Below, in pieces: positions 26,827 through 35,624 of a stretch of 64,000 nucleotides of DNA (within the stretch, counting starts at the first letter, position 1; every line of letters starts with the position of its first letter). The stretch comes from Streptosporangium subroseum (lineage in GTDB: Bacteria > Actinomycetota > Actinomycetes > Streptosporangiales > Streptosporangiaceae): positions 62,001-126,000 of the forward strand of contig NZ_FZOD01000024.1 of the NCBI RefSeq assembly GCF_900188345.1. Direction: 5' to 3'. The translations under genes and the position numbers were made by a program. The notes beneath the pieces are model-generated. The model ran no database searches, had not been told where the DNA came from, and was given only the letters and a program-made list of their open reading frames with translations.

Positions 26827-28950
26827 ATGCGGTCGACATTCCTACGAGCAGCTCTGTCTCTGCTCCTCGCACTGACGGCGACGATCATCATGCCGCCGTC
26901 GCCGGCGGGCGCCGCGCCCGGCGACAACTACGTCGCCGATGACGCGCTGAGCTCATCGCGCACCCGCTGGTTCGACGAGGCGCGCTTCGGCATGTTCATC
27001 CATTTCGGCACGTACGCCATGTACAAGGGCCAGTACAACGCGTGTCGCGAGGTCGAGTGGATCAAACGGCAGTGCAACATCCCGTGGAGCGAGTACGAGG
27101 CGAAGGCCGCCACCTTCAACCCCGCCTCGTTCGACGCGAACGCCATCGTGCAGCTGGCCAAGCAGGCCGGCCAGAAGTACATCGTCATCACCGCCAAGCA
27201 CCACGACGGATTCGCCATGTGGCCCACCGCCGTCAACCGGTGGAACCTCCGCGACCACTCCGGCTTCTCCCGCGACCTCCTGCGCGAGCTCAAGACCGCA
27301 GCGACCGCCAACGGCATCAAACTCGGCTTCTACTACTCGATCTGGGACTGGCACGACCCGGACTTCGTCGGCAACTTCCCGGCCTACGTCACCAAGATGA
27401 AGGCGCAGCTCCAGGAGCTGGTGACCGGCTACGACCCCGCCGTGCTGTGGTTCGACGGCGAATGGGCCGAGACCAACCCCACCAACCCGTGGTCGGCTCA
27501 GAACGGCGAGGATCTGGAGCGGTTCGTCCATGGCATCTCGCCGCAGGTCGTCATCAACAACCGGGTGGGCAAGCGCCGCGCCGTCGATGGTGACTTCGGC
27601 ACCCCCGAGCAGGCGCTCGCCGGTTCCCCGCCCTCGATCCAGCTGCAGGAATCCTGCATGACGATCAACAACACGTGGGGATATGCGGCCTGGGACACCA
27701 ACTTCAAGTCACCGACCACGATGGTGCGCGACCTGGCGACCCTGACGAGCAACGGCGCCAACCTGCTGCTCAACATCGGCCCCACCGACACCGGGGCGGT
27801 CACCGCCGGGCAGGCCGACGGCCTGCGCGGCATCGGAACGTGGATGGCCGTCAACGGGGCGGCCATCACCGGCGCGGGCCATACGGGCCTGGTCACCCAG
27901 CCGGCCTGGGGCCGCGTCACGCGTAAGGGCAACAAGCTCTATCTGATCGTCAACTCCTGGGCCGGCACCCTGCATCTCAGCCGGCGCTCGCCGTTCACGG
28001 TCACCGGCGCGCGGGTGCTCGGCAGCACCTCACCCGTGACCGTGCGGGCCGCCGGAGACGGCTACGACTTCCTGCCCGGCGGCGGCACCACCAACGCCAT
28101 CGCCACCGTCATCGAGGCCGACATCACCACCCCCGCGCCCACGGCGGCCGGCACCGGTTCCGGGCTCAAGGCGGAGTTCTGGAACAACACCACGTTCACC
28201 GGCACCCCGGCGGTCACCCGGACGGATCCGACCGTCAACTACGCATGGCGTTTCGGCGGCTCTCCGGCGTCGTCGATCGGCGTCGACAACTTCTCCGGCC
28301 GCTGGACCGGATCGGTCGAGCCGCGTTACTCCGAGCGCTACACCTTCACCACCGCCTCCGACGACACCGTGCGGCTGTGGGTCGACGGGCAGCTGATCAT
28401 CGACAACACCACCCCGCACACGGCGGCCGTCGATCAGGGCAGTGTGACCCTCGTCGCCGGCCGCCGCCACGACATCCGGCTGGAGCAGACCGAACGCGGC
28501 AGCGAGGCGTTCATGAAGCTCGCCTGGGCCAGTCCCAGCACACCGGCCCAGATCGTGCCGCAGTCGCAGCTGTATCCCACCGTAGGGACGATCCAGCGGT
28601 TCAACGACAACGTGGCCACCTACAGCACCGGCTGGTCGACCAGCAGCGCCCGGGGTTTCGGTGACTACAACGACGACGTGCGGTACACGACCACCAACGG
28701 CGCGTCGTTCACCTACACCTTCACCGGCACCGGCATCGACTACCTGTCGGAACGCAATTCCGACCAGGGTCTCGTGGACGTGTATCTCGACGGTGTGCTC
28801 CGGGCCACCGTCGACACCACCAACGGCACCCGCCTGACCCAGCAGGTCATCTACAGCGCCCGCGGGCTGCCGCAGGGAACCCACACCCTGCGCGGCGTCA
28901 AACGATCGGGCACCTACATGCTCGTCGACCGTTTCGACGTCACCCCCTAG
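26827..28950 (+). CDS. Secreted alpha-L-fucosidase, GH29, with PA14 and C-terminal sugar-binding domains
   Basis: 707 residues. Signal peptide to about 29. The GH29 barrel runs from 45 to about 420: RFGMFIHFGTYAMY (53-66), TAKHHDGFAMWP (122-133), nucleophile Asp210 in LWFDGEW. The acid/base residue is not conserved in the family and is not assigned. A PA14-type domain covers about 440-580 (LKAEFWNN, FSGRWTGSVEPRYSERYTFTTASDDTVRLWVDG). A last beta-sandwich (about 590-707) resembles a galactose-binding-like module. ATG 26827 has GAGAGGA upstream. A terminator follows at 29001. Fucosylated plant glycans are the likely target. Confidence 0.92.
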   Translation: MRSTFLRAALSLLLALTATIIMPPSPAGAAPGDNYVADDALSSSRTRWFDEARFGMFIHFGTYAMYKGQYNACREVEWIKRQCNIPWSEYEAKAATFNPASFDANAIVQLAKQAGQKYIVITAKHHDGFAMWPTAVNRWNLRDHSGFSRDLLRELKTAATANGIKLGFYYSIWDWHDPDFVGNFPAYVTKMKAQLQELVTGYDPAVLWFDGEWAETNPTNPWSAQNGEDLERFVHGISPQVVINNRVGKRRAVDGDFGTPEQALAGSPPSIQLQESCMTINNTWGYAAWDTNFKSPTTMVRDLATLTSNGANLLLNIGPTDTGAVTAGQADGLRGIGTWMAVNGAAITGAGHTGLVTQPAWGRVTRKGNKLYLIVNSWAGTLHLSRRSPFTVTGARVLGSTSPVTVRAAGDGYDFLPGGGTTNAIATVIEADITTPAPTAAGTGSGLKAEFWNNTTFTGTPAVTRTDPTVNYAWRFGGSPASSIGVDNFSGRWTGSVEPRYSERYTFTTASDDTVRLWVDGQLIIDNTTPHTAAVDQGSVTLVAGRRHDIRLEQTERGSEAFMKLAWASPSTPAQIVPQSQLYPTVGTIQRFNDNVATYSTGWSTSSARGFGDYNDDVRYTTTNGASFTYTFTGTGIDYLSERNSDQGLVDVYLDGVLRATVDTTNGTRLTQQVIYSARGLPQGTHTLRGVKRSGTYMLVDRFDVTP

Positions 28951-29000
28951 CCGTACCCGGCCACGACGTCGATGACGTCGGGCTGGTCGTGAGATGGGAG

Positions 29001-29051
29001 AACCTCCGGCAGGAGTGGAGATGCTTGACGTCTTCACCCCTGCCGGAGGTT
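29001..29051. terminator. Strong hairpin terminator after GH29
   Basis: AACCTCCGGCAGG (29001-29013) pairs perfectly with CCTGCCGGAGGTT (29039-29051), with extra partial pairing inside (AGTGGAGA with TCTTCACC). It lies 50 bases past the GH29 stop and also upstream of the convergent CGNR gene end. Confidence 0.9.
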
Positions 29052-29167
29052 CGCTCACGGCAGGCCATTGATCGGTACGCCCGGCGTTGAACCGGCCTAA
29101 AGCCTGGTCACCTCGGCGTATTCGAAGTTCATGAAACCGGCTCCGGCTCGGCCCGGTGGCATTCGGG

Positions 29168-29749
29168 TCAGTGCTGAGCATCGGGCGTGGCGCTCGACCT
29201 TGCCGTGCGTGCGCGGTATGCGGCGACGTTGCTGCGGTTGCCGCAGATTTCGTAGGAGTGCCAGCGGCGGGTACGGCTGCGGGTGGTGTCGTAGAAGACC
29301 CTGCGGCACACGTCGTTGGCGCAGATCCGGAGGCGGGACCAGGTGCCCGCGGTGACCAGCGCCGCGACGTCGAGCGTGATCCCGCCGACGACGGGGTCGC
29401 CGGAGACCTGGCGCAGCCGTACGTGCCCGGGCGTGGAGAAGTCCTGCTGGAACGTGATGGACGAGGTGCGCCCGGTGAAGGCGGCCCAGTCCTGTGCCGC
29501 GTCGGCGGGGTCACCCGCGGCGACCAGGTCCATGAGATCCGCACGTAGCGCGCGGACGAGATCGAGCCGCCGCGGCGAGGGCTCGCCGTCCTCCTGTCCG
29601 AAGGGACGCAGAAGATCCATGACCAGCTCGGGATTGTCGAGCTTGTCCGCGTGGATCGCGTAGGCACGCGAGTTCAGGAGGTCCACGAGCGCCGCCGCGG
29701 GTGCGGGAACACTCGCCTCCTGGTCTGTGCGTGTCGTGGTCGTTGACAT
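29168..29749 (-). CDS. CGNR zinc-finger protein with ABATE domain
   Basis: 193 residues. The N-terminal part (ALVDLLNSRAYAI..., about 18-140) matches the ABATE stress-sensing-like domain, and the C-terminal part is the CGNR zinc finger: LRICANDVCRRVFYDTTRSRTRRWHSYEICGNRSNVAAYRAR, with Cys pairs that bind zinc. Such proteins are putative transcription regulators in actinobacteria. ATG 29749 is preceded by AGGATG. It is divergent from the MDR oxidoreductase, with 130 bases between, so regulation of that gene is plausible. Confidence 0.88.
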   Translation of the reverse strand: MSTTTTRTDQEASVPAPAAALVDLLNSRAYAIHADKLDNPELVMDLLRPFGQEDGEPSPRRLDLVRALRADLMDLVAAGDPADAAQDWAAFTGRTSSITFQQDFSTPGHVRLRQVSGDPVVGGITLDVAALVTAGTWSRLRICANDVCRRVFYDTTRSRTRRWHSYEICGNRSNVAAYRARTARSSATPDAQH

Positions 29750-29879
29750 GCCGACATCCTATGACGACATGGTCTATTCAGCAACGAGCTTTACGCAGTT
29801 CGCCCGGAGGTGCTACAACTGTAATTGTCAAACGAACGAAGCCGCTTACGGCACGGCTAGGTACTGAGAGAGAACAATC

Positions 29880-30878
29880 ATGAGCCAGATCATCCTCACC
29901 GGCATCGGCGACGTCGACGACAACGTCCGTCTCGAGAAGAACCCCGATCTGACCATCGATGCCGGCGACCTGCTCGTCGCGATCGAGGCCGCGCCGGTGA
30001 ACCCCACCGACTTCCTGCTCGCCAACGGCTGGTACGGCGTGCAGCCGGAGATCCCGAGCACTCTCGGGTCCGAGGGCGTCGGCCGGGTGCTCGAGGCCGG
30101 ATCCGTCTCCAACCGGGAGCTCGTCGGAAAGCGGGTCGTCATCCTGCCGACCTACGAGCAGGGCACCTGGTCGGACCGGGTCGTCGTCCCCGCCCGCAAC
30201 GTCGTCGTCGTGCCCGAGGACGCCGACGCGCTGCAGCTGTCCATGCTGGCGATCAACCCGGCGACCGCGCACATCCTGCTCAACCGCTACGTCGACCTCA
30301 AGCCGGGCGATTGGATCGGCCAGAACCTCGGCAACTCCGCCGTCGGCCAGATCGTGATCGCCCTGGCCAGGCTCGCCGGCGTCAGAACCCTCAGCGTCGT
30401 GCGCCGCGAGGAGGCCGCCGAGCGACTGCGGGCGCTGGGCGCCGACGTCGTCCTCGTCGACGGCGACGACCTCGGCGAGCGGATCGCCGAAGCCCTCGGC
30501 GGCGCGCGTCTGCGACTCGTTCTCGACGGAGCGGGCGGAACCACCCCGGGCGCCCTGGCCGGCGCGCTGGAGTTCGGCGGCACCGTCGTCAGCTACTCCT
30601 CCACCACCGGTGAATCCTCCCCTCTTTCGCTCGGCGACCTCATCTACCGCGAGATCACCCTGCGCGGATTCTGGCTGATCAACTGGATCCGCAACGCCCC
30701 CCGCGCCGAGATCGAGAAGACCTACTCCGAACTCGCCGACCTCGTCGCCCGGGGCGTACTCACCGTTCCGGTCGAGGCCACCTACGCCCTCGATCAGTAC
30801 AGGGAGGCCTTCGCCCACGCCCGCACCCCCGGGCGCGCGGGCAAGGTGCTCTTCGCCCTCACGTCCGCGAGCGCCTGA
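29880..30878 (+). CDS. MDR-family NAD(P)H-dependent oxidoreductase (2-enoyl reductase type)
   Basis: 332 residues of the medium-chain dehydrogenase/reductase family, zinc-free. The N-terminal GroES-like part includes AAPVNPTDFLLANGWYG (about 38-54); the cofactor fold includes GQNLGNSAVGQIVIALAR (about 147-165) and LVLDGAGG. WLINWIRN near 265 resembles mitochondrial-type enoyl thioester reductases, so reduction of enones or 2-enoyl thioesters is likely. ATG 29880 has GAGAGAAC upstream. The gene is followed by a hairpin terminator at 30885. A short ACAA-n6-TTGT inverted word at 29815-29828 may be an operator. Confidence 0.87.
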   Translation: MSQIILTGIGDVDDNVRLEKNPDLTIDAGDLLVAIEAAPVNPTDFLLANGWYGVQPEIPSTLGSEGVGRVLEAGSVSNRELVGKRVVILPTYEQGTWSDRVVVPARNVVVVPEDADALQLSMLAINPATAHILLNRYVDLKPGDWIGQNLGNSAVGQIVIALARLAGVRTLSVVRREEAAERLRALGADVVLVDGDDLGERIAEALGGARLRLVLDGAGGTTPGALAGALEFGGTVVSYSSTTGESSPLSLGDLIYREITLRGFWLINWIRNAPRAEIEKTYSELADLVARGVLTVPVEATYALDQYREAFAHARTPGRAGKVLFALTSASA

Positions 30879-30884
30879 GAGACC

Positions 30885-30936
30885 CCGGGGCCCTGACTCC
30901 GGTCACGCCGGCCATCCGCCCGGAGTCAGGCCCCGG
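30885..30936 (+). terminator. Hairpin terminator after the MDR gene
   Basis: CCGGGGCCCTGACTCCGG (30885-30902) pairs with CCGGAGTCAGGCCCCGG (30920-30936); the stem is complete apart from one bulged C. It begins 7 bases past the stop codon. Confidence 0.88.
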
Positions 30937-30945
30937 CACCTCACC

Positions 30946-31009
30946 GGCGAGCGGCCGATCGATCGGTCGCTCGCCGGGCATCCTTCGCCGGCCGGTTCCG
31001 ACCGGCCGG
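30946..31009. repeat. Two further adjacent inverted repeats
   Basis: GGCGAGCGGCCGATC/GATCGGTCGCTCGCC (30946-30975) is a 15-bp inverted repeat with one mismatch and no spacer. CCGGCCGGT-TCCG-ACCGGCCGG (30988-31009) is a perfect 9-bp stem with a 4-base loop. With the terminator before them, three hairpins lie in 125 bases just upstream of the alcohol dehydrogenase relic. Confidence 0.7.
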
Positions 31010-31037
31010 GAAAACCACGTACCGATGAGGAAGATTG

Positions 31038-31585
31038 ATGTCTACGTATCGCGCATTCGAACTGACGGGATCACGCAATTTCACCCTGGTGGAACGTGAA
31101 CTGAGCGAGCCGCTGCCGGGGCAGGTGCGGCTGCGGGTGGAGACCTCCGGTGTCTGCCACTCCGATGTCCTGGCCGTCGAAGGACTGCGCGCGGACCCGT
31201 CCGCGCCGATGACAGCGCCGGCGAGGACCCTGGAGCGGCGTTGCAGAAGCTCGGCGGCGCCGCCGCGATCATCGCGACCGCGGCCAGTGGCGCGTCGATG
31301 TCGCCGCTGATCGCCGGGCTGACGCCTCGTGGCCGGATGATGGTGGTGGGGGCGGCGCCGGATCCGATCTCGGTGCAGACCACGGAGCTGATTTTCGGGA
31401 CGCGGACGCTCAGCGGAAGCCTGACCGGCAGCTCGATCGACAACGAGGACAACCTCCGGTTCAGCCTGGCCCGGGGCATCCACCCGATGACCGAGGTCCT
31501 GCCGATGGCGGACGCGGCCAAGGCCTACGAGCACATGCTGTCCGGCCAGGCTCGGTTCCGCGTCGTACTGGACATGACGGCTTGA
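31038..31585 (+). pseudogene. Decayed zinc-type alcohol dehydrogenase with internal deletion
   Basis: The first 55 residues (MSTYRAFELTGSRNFTLVE, then ETSGVCHSDVLAVEGLRADPSAP) match the start of a zinc-dependent alcohol dehydrogenase including the catalytic Cys. After about base 31206 the reading frame shifts. Another frame then gives the last 125 or so residues: DDSAGEDPGAALQKLGG, IIATAASGASMSPLIAGL, and the normal end FRVVLDMTA at TGA 31585. Roughly 180 central residues, including the structural-zinc lobe and the GxGGxG nucleotide site, are missing. A single internal deletion of about 550 bases plus frame change explains it. It cannot make an active enzyme. Confidence 0.85.
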
Positions 31586-31643
31586 GACGAAGGCGTGGGC
31601 CTCGCGACCATCTCGCGAGCGCCTCGCTTTACAATGTAGATTA

Positions 31644-31832
31644 ATAGGTTTCCACCCGGTCCGTTCGGAGACTGGACCAAGGCGCTCACCGGCCGTCGTC
31701 GACCGCCTCACCCGCAACGGAGCGAACATCGAAACCGGCACCGGCTTCTACCGCTTCGCGCCGAACACAACCTCGGCTGAGACGTCTGTCGTAGTCACCG
31801 GGACAAGAATCGACCCCGGTGGGGACGGGTGA
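31644..31832 (+). pseudogene. Relic of an IS21-family istB ATPase gene (C-terminal end)
   Basis: One frame reads NRFPPGPFGDWTKAL (from about 31644), then a one-base shift gives AVVDRLTRNGANIETGTGFYRFAPN from 31692 and ends at TGA 31830-31832. PFGDW-T and AVVDRLT-n-ETGTxxYR are signature phrases of the IstB helper ATPase C terminus. The bases coding the short link between these motifs are lost, and nothing upstream of about 31640 looks like the rest of istB or istA. The relic lies directly after the broken alcohol dehydrogenase. Confidence 0.6.
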
Positions 31833-31935
31833 GCCGAAGATTGTTGCTGAAGCGGCAACAGGATTCGCGGGCTTCTCGGCCACCATCCCATGATGGGGAG
31901 GCGCGCCAGAGGAGCGCTTCGATTCGGGGGGATTT

Positions 31936-32919
31936 ATGTCGCGGGCAGTTCAGGCAGGGGAAACGCACCGTCTGGTTCCTTCCCCGGCGGGCCGGACCCA
32001 TCTGGTGGAGCGGGGCACCGGGCCGCTGGTGCTGTTGGTGCACGGGTTTCCGGAGTCCTGGTACTCCTGGCGCCACCAGCTGGCGGCATTGGCCGCGGCC
32101 GGATACCGGGCGGTGGCCGTGGACGTGCGCGGATACGGCCGTTCGTCCAAGCCGGACGGGGTGGCGGCCTACCGGATGCTCGAACTGATCGAGGACAACG
32201 TCGCGGTGGTGCGCGCCCTCGGCGAGGAGACCGCGATCATCATCGGTCACGACTGGGGTTCGGGCATCGCCGCCGGCAGCGCCCTGGTCCGGCCGGAGGT
32301 GTTCACCGCGGTCGGGCTGCTGAGCGTCCCCTACGCACCGCGGGGCGGGCCCCGGCCCAGCGAGGTCTTCGCCCGGATGGGCGGCGAGGAAGAGTTCTAT
32401 GTCAGCTACTTCCAGAAGCCCGGCCGGGCCGAGGCCGAGATCGAACCGGACGTCCGCGGCTGGCTGGCCGGGTTCTACGCCGCGCTCTCCGGCGACACCA
32501 TGCCCGTCCCCGGCATGCCCGACCCTCATTTCGCCACCCGCGGCGGCACGCTCCGCGAGCGGTTCCCCACCGGCCCGCTGCCGTTCTGGCTCGACCAGGA
32601 CGACCTGGACGTCTACGCCGGAGAGTTCGAACGCACCGGCATGAGCGCGGCGCTCAACCGTTACCGGAACATGGACCGGGACTGGGAGGACCTCGCTCCG
32701 TGGGACGCGGCCCCCATCGTTCAACCGTCGGTGTTCATCGGCGGCGCCCTGGACGCCTCCACCACCTGGATGACCGACGCGATCGACGCCTACCCCGTCA
32801 CCCTGCCCGGACTCGCCTCCTCTCATCTCCTCGACGGTTGCGGTCACTGGATCCAGCAAGAACGCGCCCATGAGGTCAACCAGATCCTGACCGGCTGGCT
32901 CGCCTCCCTGCCCGCCTGA
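31936..32919 (+). CDS. Epoxide-hydrolase-like alpha/beta hydrolase
   Basis: 327 residues. LLVHGFPESWYSWRHQL (33-49) is the classical epoxide-hydrolase HGxP region; the nucleophile is Asp106 in GHDWGS, as in epoxide hydrolases and haloalkane dehalogenases. VDVRGYGRSSKPDG (62-75) and a closing CGHWIQQERAHEVN with the catalytic His are present. A lid with Tyr residues (EEEFYVSYFQKPG) fits substrate activation. ATG 31936 has GGGGGGA upstream. It overlaps the convergent EamA gene by 44 bases. Detoxification or modification of epoxides is likely. Confidence 0.9.
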   Translation: MSRAVQAGETHRLVPSPAGRTHLVERGTGPLVLLVHGFPESWYSWRHQLAALAAAGYRAVAVDVRGYGRSSKPDGVAAYRMLELIEDNVAVVRALGEETAIIIGHDWGSGIAAGSALVRPEVFTAVGLLSVPYAPRGGPRPSEVFARMGGEEEFYVSYFQKPGRAEAEIEPDVRGWLAGFYAALSGDTMPVPGMPDPHFATRGGTLRERFPTGPLPFWLDQDDLDVYAGEFERTGMSAALNRYRNMDRDWEDLAPWDAAPIVQPSVFIGGALDASTTWMTDAIDAYPVTLPGLASSHLLDGCGHWIQQERAHEVNQILTGWLASLPA

Positions 32920-33937
32920 ACCACCCCGCCGCTCGTCCGCGCCCGGACCGGCGAAAGCCGTGCCCGAACGTCTGGTGGGTCCCGGGGTCGGGTTGGCCGG
33001 ACGCCGGACGCAAGCTCTGGTCCTGGCGGCGGGTGCCGGTGCGTCGGAGCTGGAGGACGGCCACGGACGACAGCACCAGCGCTCCGCCGGCGAGCTGCAC
33101 CGGGGTCAGGGACTCGCCGAGGATGAGCGCGGCCAGTGCGGCGGTGACGACGGGCTCGAAGGTGGACAGGATGGCGGCGGTCGACGGGCCGGTGCGCTTG
33201 AGTCCGGCGAAGAAGGTCAGCATCGCCATGACGGTGGAGACCACGGCGATGCAGGCCAGCCAGAGCCATCCCGACCCCCCGAAGCCGAGATCGACGCCGC
33301 TGGTGAGCAGGGCGCGGGCGCCGAGGGTGCCGGCCGCGCCGGTCATCACCAGCGCGGACAGCACTACCGGTGCCAGCCGGTGCACGACGGTGTCGGCGAC
33401 GAGGATGTAGACGGTGTAGGTGATCGCGGAGGTGAAGGCCAGCAGCGCCCCGAGCGGGTGGAAGCTCACGCCGCCGGCGCCGAGCAGGACCAGCAGCGTT
33501 CCGCCCGAGGCGGCCGCCAGCGCGGCTCCGCGCGCGGGGGTGAGCCGGTCACGGCCGAGCAGCACCGCCACCACGGTGACCATGACCGGGTAGGTGTAGA
33601 GGATCAAAGCCAGCAGGGATGCGTCCATCAGCTGCAGCGCGGAGAAGAACAGACTCGCCTGCGTGGCGTACCCGATGGCACCCAGGCCGATGGCGATGGC
33701 CAGCACCCGGCCGCGCGTCATCGCCGACCGACCGGCCGCCTCACCCCGGGGAGAACCGGAGGCGGCGCGGCGCAGCCCCGGCCGCACCAGCAAGGCGATC
33801 CCGAGCAGGACGGCGGCCAGGGTGAAGCGCACCAGCAGCAGCGCCCCGGGGGAGACGCCGGCGTCGTAGGCGAGCTTGCCGAAGATCGCCATAGCGCCGA
33901 AGCCGGCCGCGGACAAAAGACACAGTGCTGCACCCAT
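32876..33937 (-). CDS. EamA/DMT-family transporter
   Basis: 353 residues with about ten hydrophobic segments in two EamA repeats, the second starting near GVSFHPLGALLAFTSAITYTVYILVADT and including TFFAGLKRTGPSTAAILSTFEPVVTAALAALILGESL. About 50 basic, serine-rich residues extend past the last helix; they are coded by the part overlapping the convergent hydrolase gene and may be a recent extension. ATG 33937 is the first start. A LysR regulator is divergent with 73 bases between, the common layout for an exporter and its regulator. Substrate unknown. Confidence 0.88.
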   Translation of the reverse strand: MGAALCLLSAAGFGAMAIFGKLAYDAGVSPGALLLVRFTLAAVLLGIALLVRPGLRRAASGSPRGEAAGRSAMTRGRVLAIAIGLGAIGYATQASLFFSALQLMDASLLALILYTYPVMVTVVAVLLGRDRLTPARGAALAAASGGTLLVLLGAGGVSFHPLGALLAFTSAITYTVYILVADTVVHRLAPVVLSALVMTGAAGTLGARALLTSGVDLGFGGSGWLWLACIAVVSTVMAMLTFFAGLKRTGPSTAAILSTFEPVVTAALAALILGESLTPVQLAGGALVLSSVAVLQLRRTGTRRQDQSLRPASGQPDPGTHQTFGHGFRRSGRGRAAGWFRRAGRRASRSGSG

Positions 33938-34010
33938 GCACCCAAGGATTGGACACTTGACCCATCGGGTCTAGCGATGATTTCTGGAGGTGACTGGTTA
34001 GGATTCCCGC

Positions 34011-34928
34011 ATGATCGAGCTGGACCTTCGACGGCTGCGCTTTCTGCGGGAGTTCGAGGAACGAGGCACCCTGGCCGCAGTCGCCGCGGCTCTGGGCTAC
34101 AGCCCTTCCACGATCTCCCAGCAGCTCGCCCTGCTGGAGAAGGAAGTCGGCGCCCGGCTGCTCGACAAGGCCGGGCGCGGTGTGCGGCTTACCGACGCCG
34201 GACACCTGCTCGCTCAGCACGCGCGGGTGTTGCTGTCAGCCGCCGAGGCGGCAGAAGCCGACCTTGCCGCCCTCAGCGGCGACATCCGGGGCACTGTCCG
34301 CGCCGGCGGCCTGCAATCGGCGGCCCGCCGCCTCCTCATCCCGGCGGTGGCCCGCATGAAGGCAGACCACCCGCAGGTTCGCGTGGAGATCTTCGAGCTG
34401 GAACTCGAACAGTCCCTGCCAGGTCTACGCCTGGGCGCGGTCGACCTCGTTATCGGCGACGAGTACGACAGCCATCCCCGCCCTCGCCCGGCCGGACTCC
34501 GCTTCATGCTTCTGCTCGAAGAGCACCTGAAGATCGTGCTGCCGGCCGCGCATCCACTCGCCCGGCCCGGGAGACCCGTGGCGGTCACCGACCTGCGATC
34601 CGACATCTGGGCCGCCTCCGCCGAGGGCACCGGCCAGCACGCCATGGTCGTCGGGACCTGCCGCGCCCTCGGAGGCTACGAGCCCGACCTCCGGCACCGC
34701 TCCAACGACGCCGACGTCCAACTCGAACTCGTCCGCGCCGCGACCGCCGTCGCCCTCCTGCCGGCCCTGACCCTGCCCAGCGACGACCCCGCCCTCGCGA
34801 TCCGAGACATCGCCGAAACCACCCTCAAACGCCGCCTGGTCGCCGTCACCCGAGACACTCCACCCACTCCCGCACTGACCGCCCTCCTGACAGCCGTGAC
34901 GGACCAGGTACACAAGCTCGACCTGTAG
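34011..34928 (+). CDS. LysR-family transcriptional regulator
   Basis: 305 residues. The winged helix-turn-helix occupies residues 1-60 (LRFLREFEERGTLAAVAAALGYSPSTISQQLALLEKEVG), followed by a type 2 periplasmic-binding-like sensor domain (RVEIFELELEQSLPGLRLGAVDLVIGDEY...). It is divergent from the EamA transporter, so it most likely controls that gene from the 73-base shared promoter. A short TGACCCATCGGGTC inverted word there (33957-33970) may be part of its site. Confidence 0.9.
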   Translation: MIELDLRRLRFLREFEERGTLAAVAAALGYSPSTISQQLALLEKEVGARLLDKAGRGVRLTDAGHLLAQHARVLLSAAEAAEADLAALSGDIRGTVRAGGLQSAARRLLIPAVARMKADHPQVRVEIFELELEQSLPGLRLGAVDLVIGDEYDSHPRPRPAGLRFMLLLEEHLKIVLPAAHPLARPGRPVAVTDLRSDIWAASAEGTGQHAMVVGTCRALGGYEPDLRHRSNDADVQLELVRAATAVALLPALTLPSDDPALAIRDIAETTLKRRLVAVTRDTPPTPALTALLTAVTDQVHKLDL

Positions 34929-34971
34929 AAGCCCGCTGGATCAACTGCTCGGTGTTTTTTGGGGCTGGAAC

Positions 34972-35187
34972 CTACGGGCGGTCCATCAGGACGGGCAGCG
35001 CCCGAAGAGGACCGAAACCGGGAAACCTCACCGCGTACAGGAGCAGGAGGCCGAGAGCCGTCAGCGAGCCGATCAGCGGAAGACCCGGTGCACCGATCGA
35101 ACTCCTCGAGTACGCGGCCGGCGCGGGGCTGCCGTAGCCGTGAGAGATCACCGTCGTCCGGTGGAGACCTCGATCCGGATGCCCCAA
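34972..35187 (-). CDS. Possible small single-helix membrane protein
   Basis: A 71-residue frame whose centre (LPLIGSLTALGLLLLYAV) would span a membrane. Third positions are moderately G/C-rich, and no strong ribosome site precedes ATG 35187. It lies in the 700-base gap between the LysR and PhoD genes. Weak candidate. Confidence 0.28.
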   Translation of the reverse strand: MGHPDRGLHRTTVISHGYGSPAPAAYSRSSIGAPGLPLIGSLTALGLLLLYAVRFPGFGPLRALPVLMDRP

Positions 35188-35335
35188 TGTAAGCCTCCCC
35201 GTCGGGCCTGATTACGCCGGTGCTCACCAGATGTTCGGGGAGCACCGATAGACAAGGTCGTCTCTACGAAACGGTCACCGGCCCCGCTTCTGGTCGGATG
35301 ACGGACTTTTTCGCGGTTCCTGGGAGGACGAGCTG

Positions 35336-35473
35336 ATGTCGCGAGTGGATTTCACAGACGTCAGTGAGGCCGCCTGCGAGTACTCTGCCCCCGTCTCCAA
35401 CCTCGATCAGGGACAAGCCGTCGCCCTGGGTCACCGTCCAGACCGTCCAGGGGGCCGCGCGTCGCTCAAGTGA
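35336..35473 (+). CDS. Possible 45-residue peptide gene
   Basis: ATG 35336 is preceded by GGGAGGACGAGCTG, a good ribosome site with suitable spacing. The frame begins MSRVDFTDVSEAACEYSAPV, has one cysteine, and ends in a basic Gly/Arg-rich tail at TGA 35471-35473. It is 151 bases upstream of the PhoD gene on the same strand and could be a small protein or a leader. Not recognised. Confidence 0.35.
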   Translation: MSRVDFTDVSEAACEYSAPVSNLDQGQAVALGHRPDRPGGRASLK

Positions 35474-35624
35474 CCCTCCCCTGCCGGCCACCGGCAGAGC
35501 GGCTGTCCCACAGCAGGCCGCATCCGCAGGACAAGGAAACCCGCGCCGTATCCCTCTCCGTCCATGCCTGGCCGGACCTCCCGGCGCGAATCCGGTTGAC
35601 CTCTCTGTAAGGAGAACGCTCCGC

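Noticed and set aside
30941..31741. A 266-codon leftward frame
   Set aside because: It crosses the hairpin cluster and is antisense to the dehydrogenase relic.
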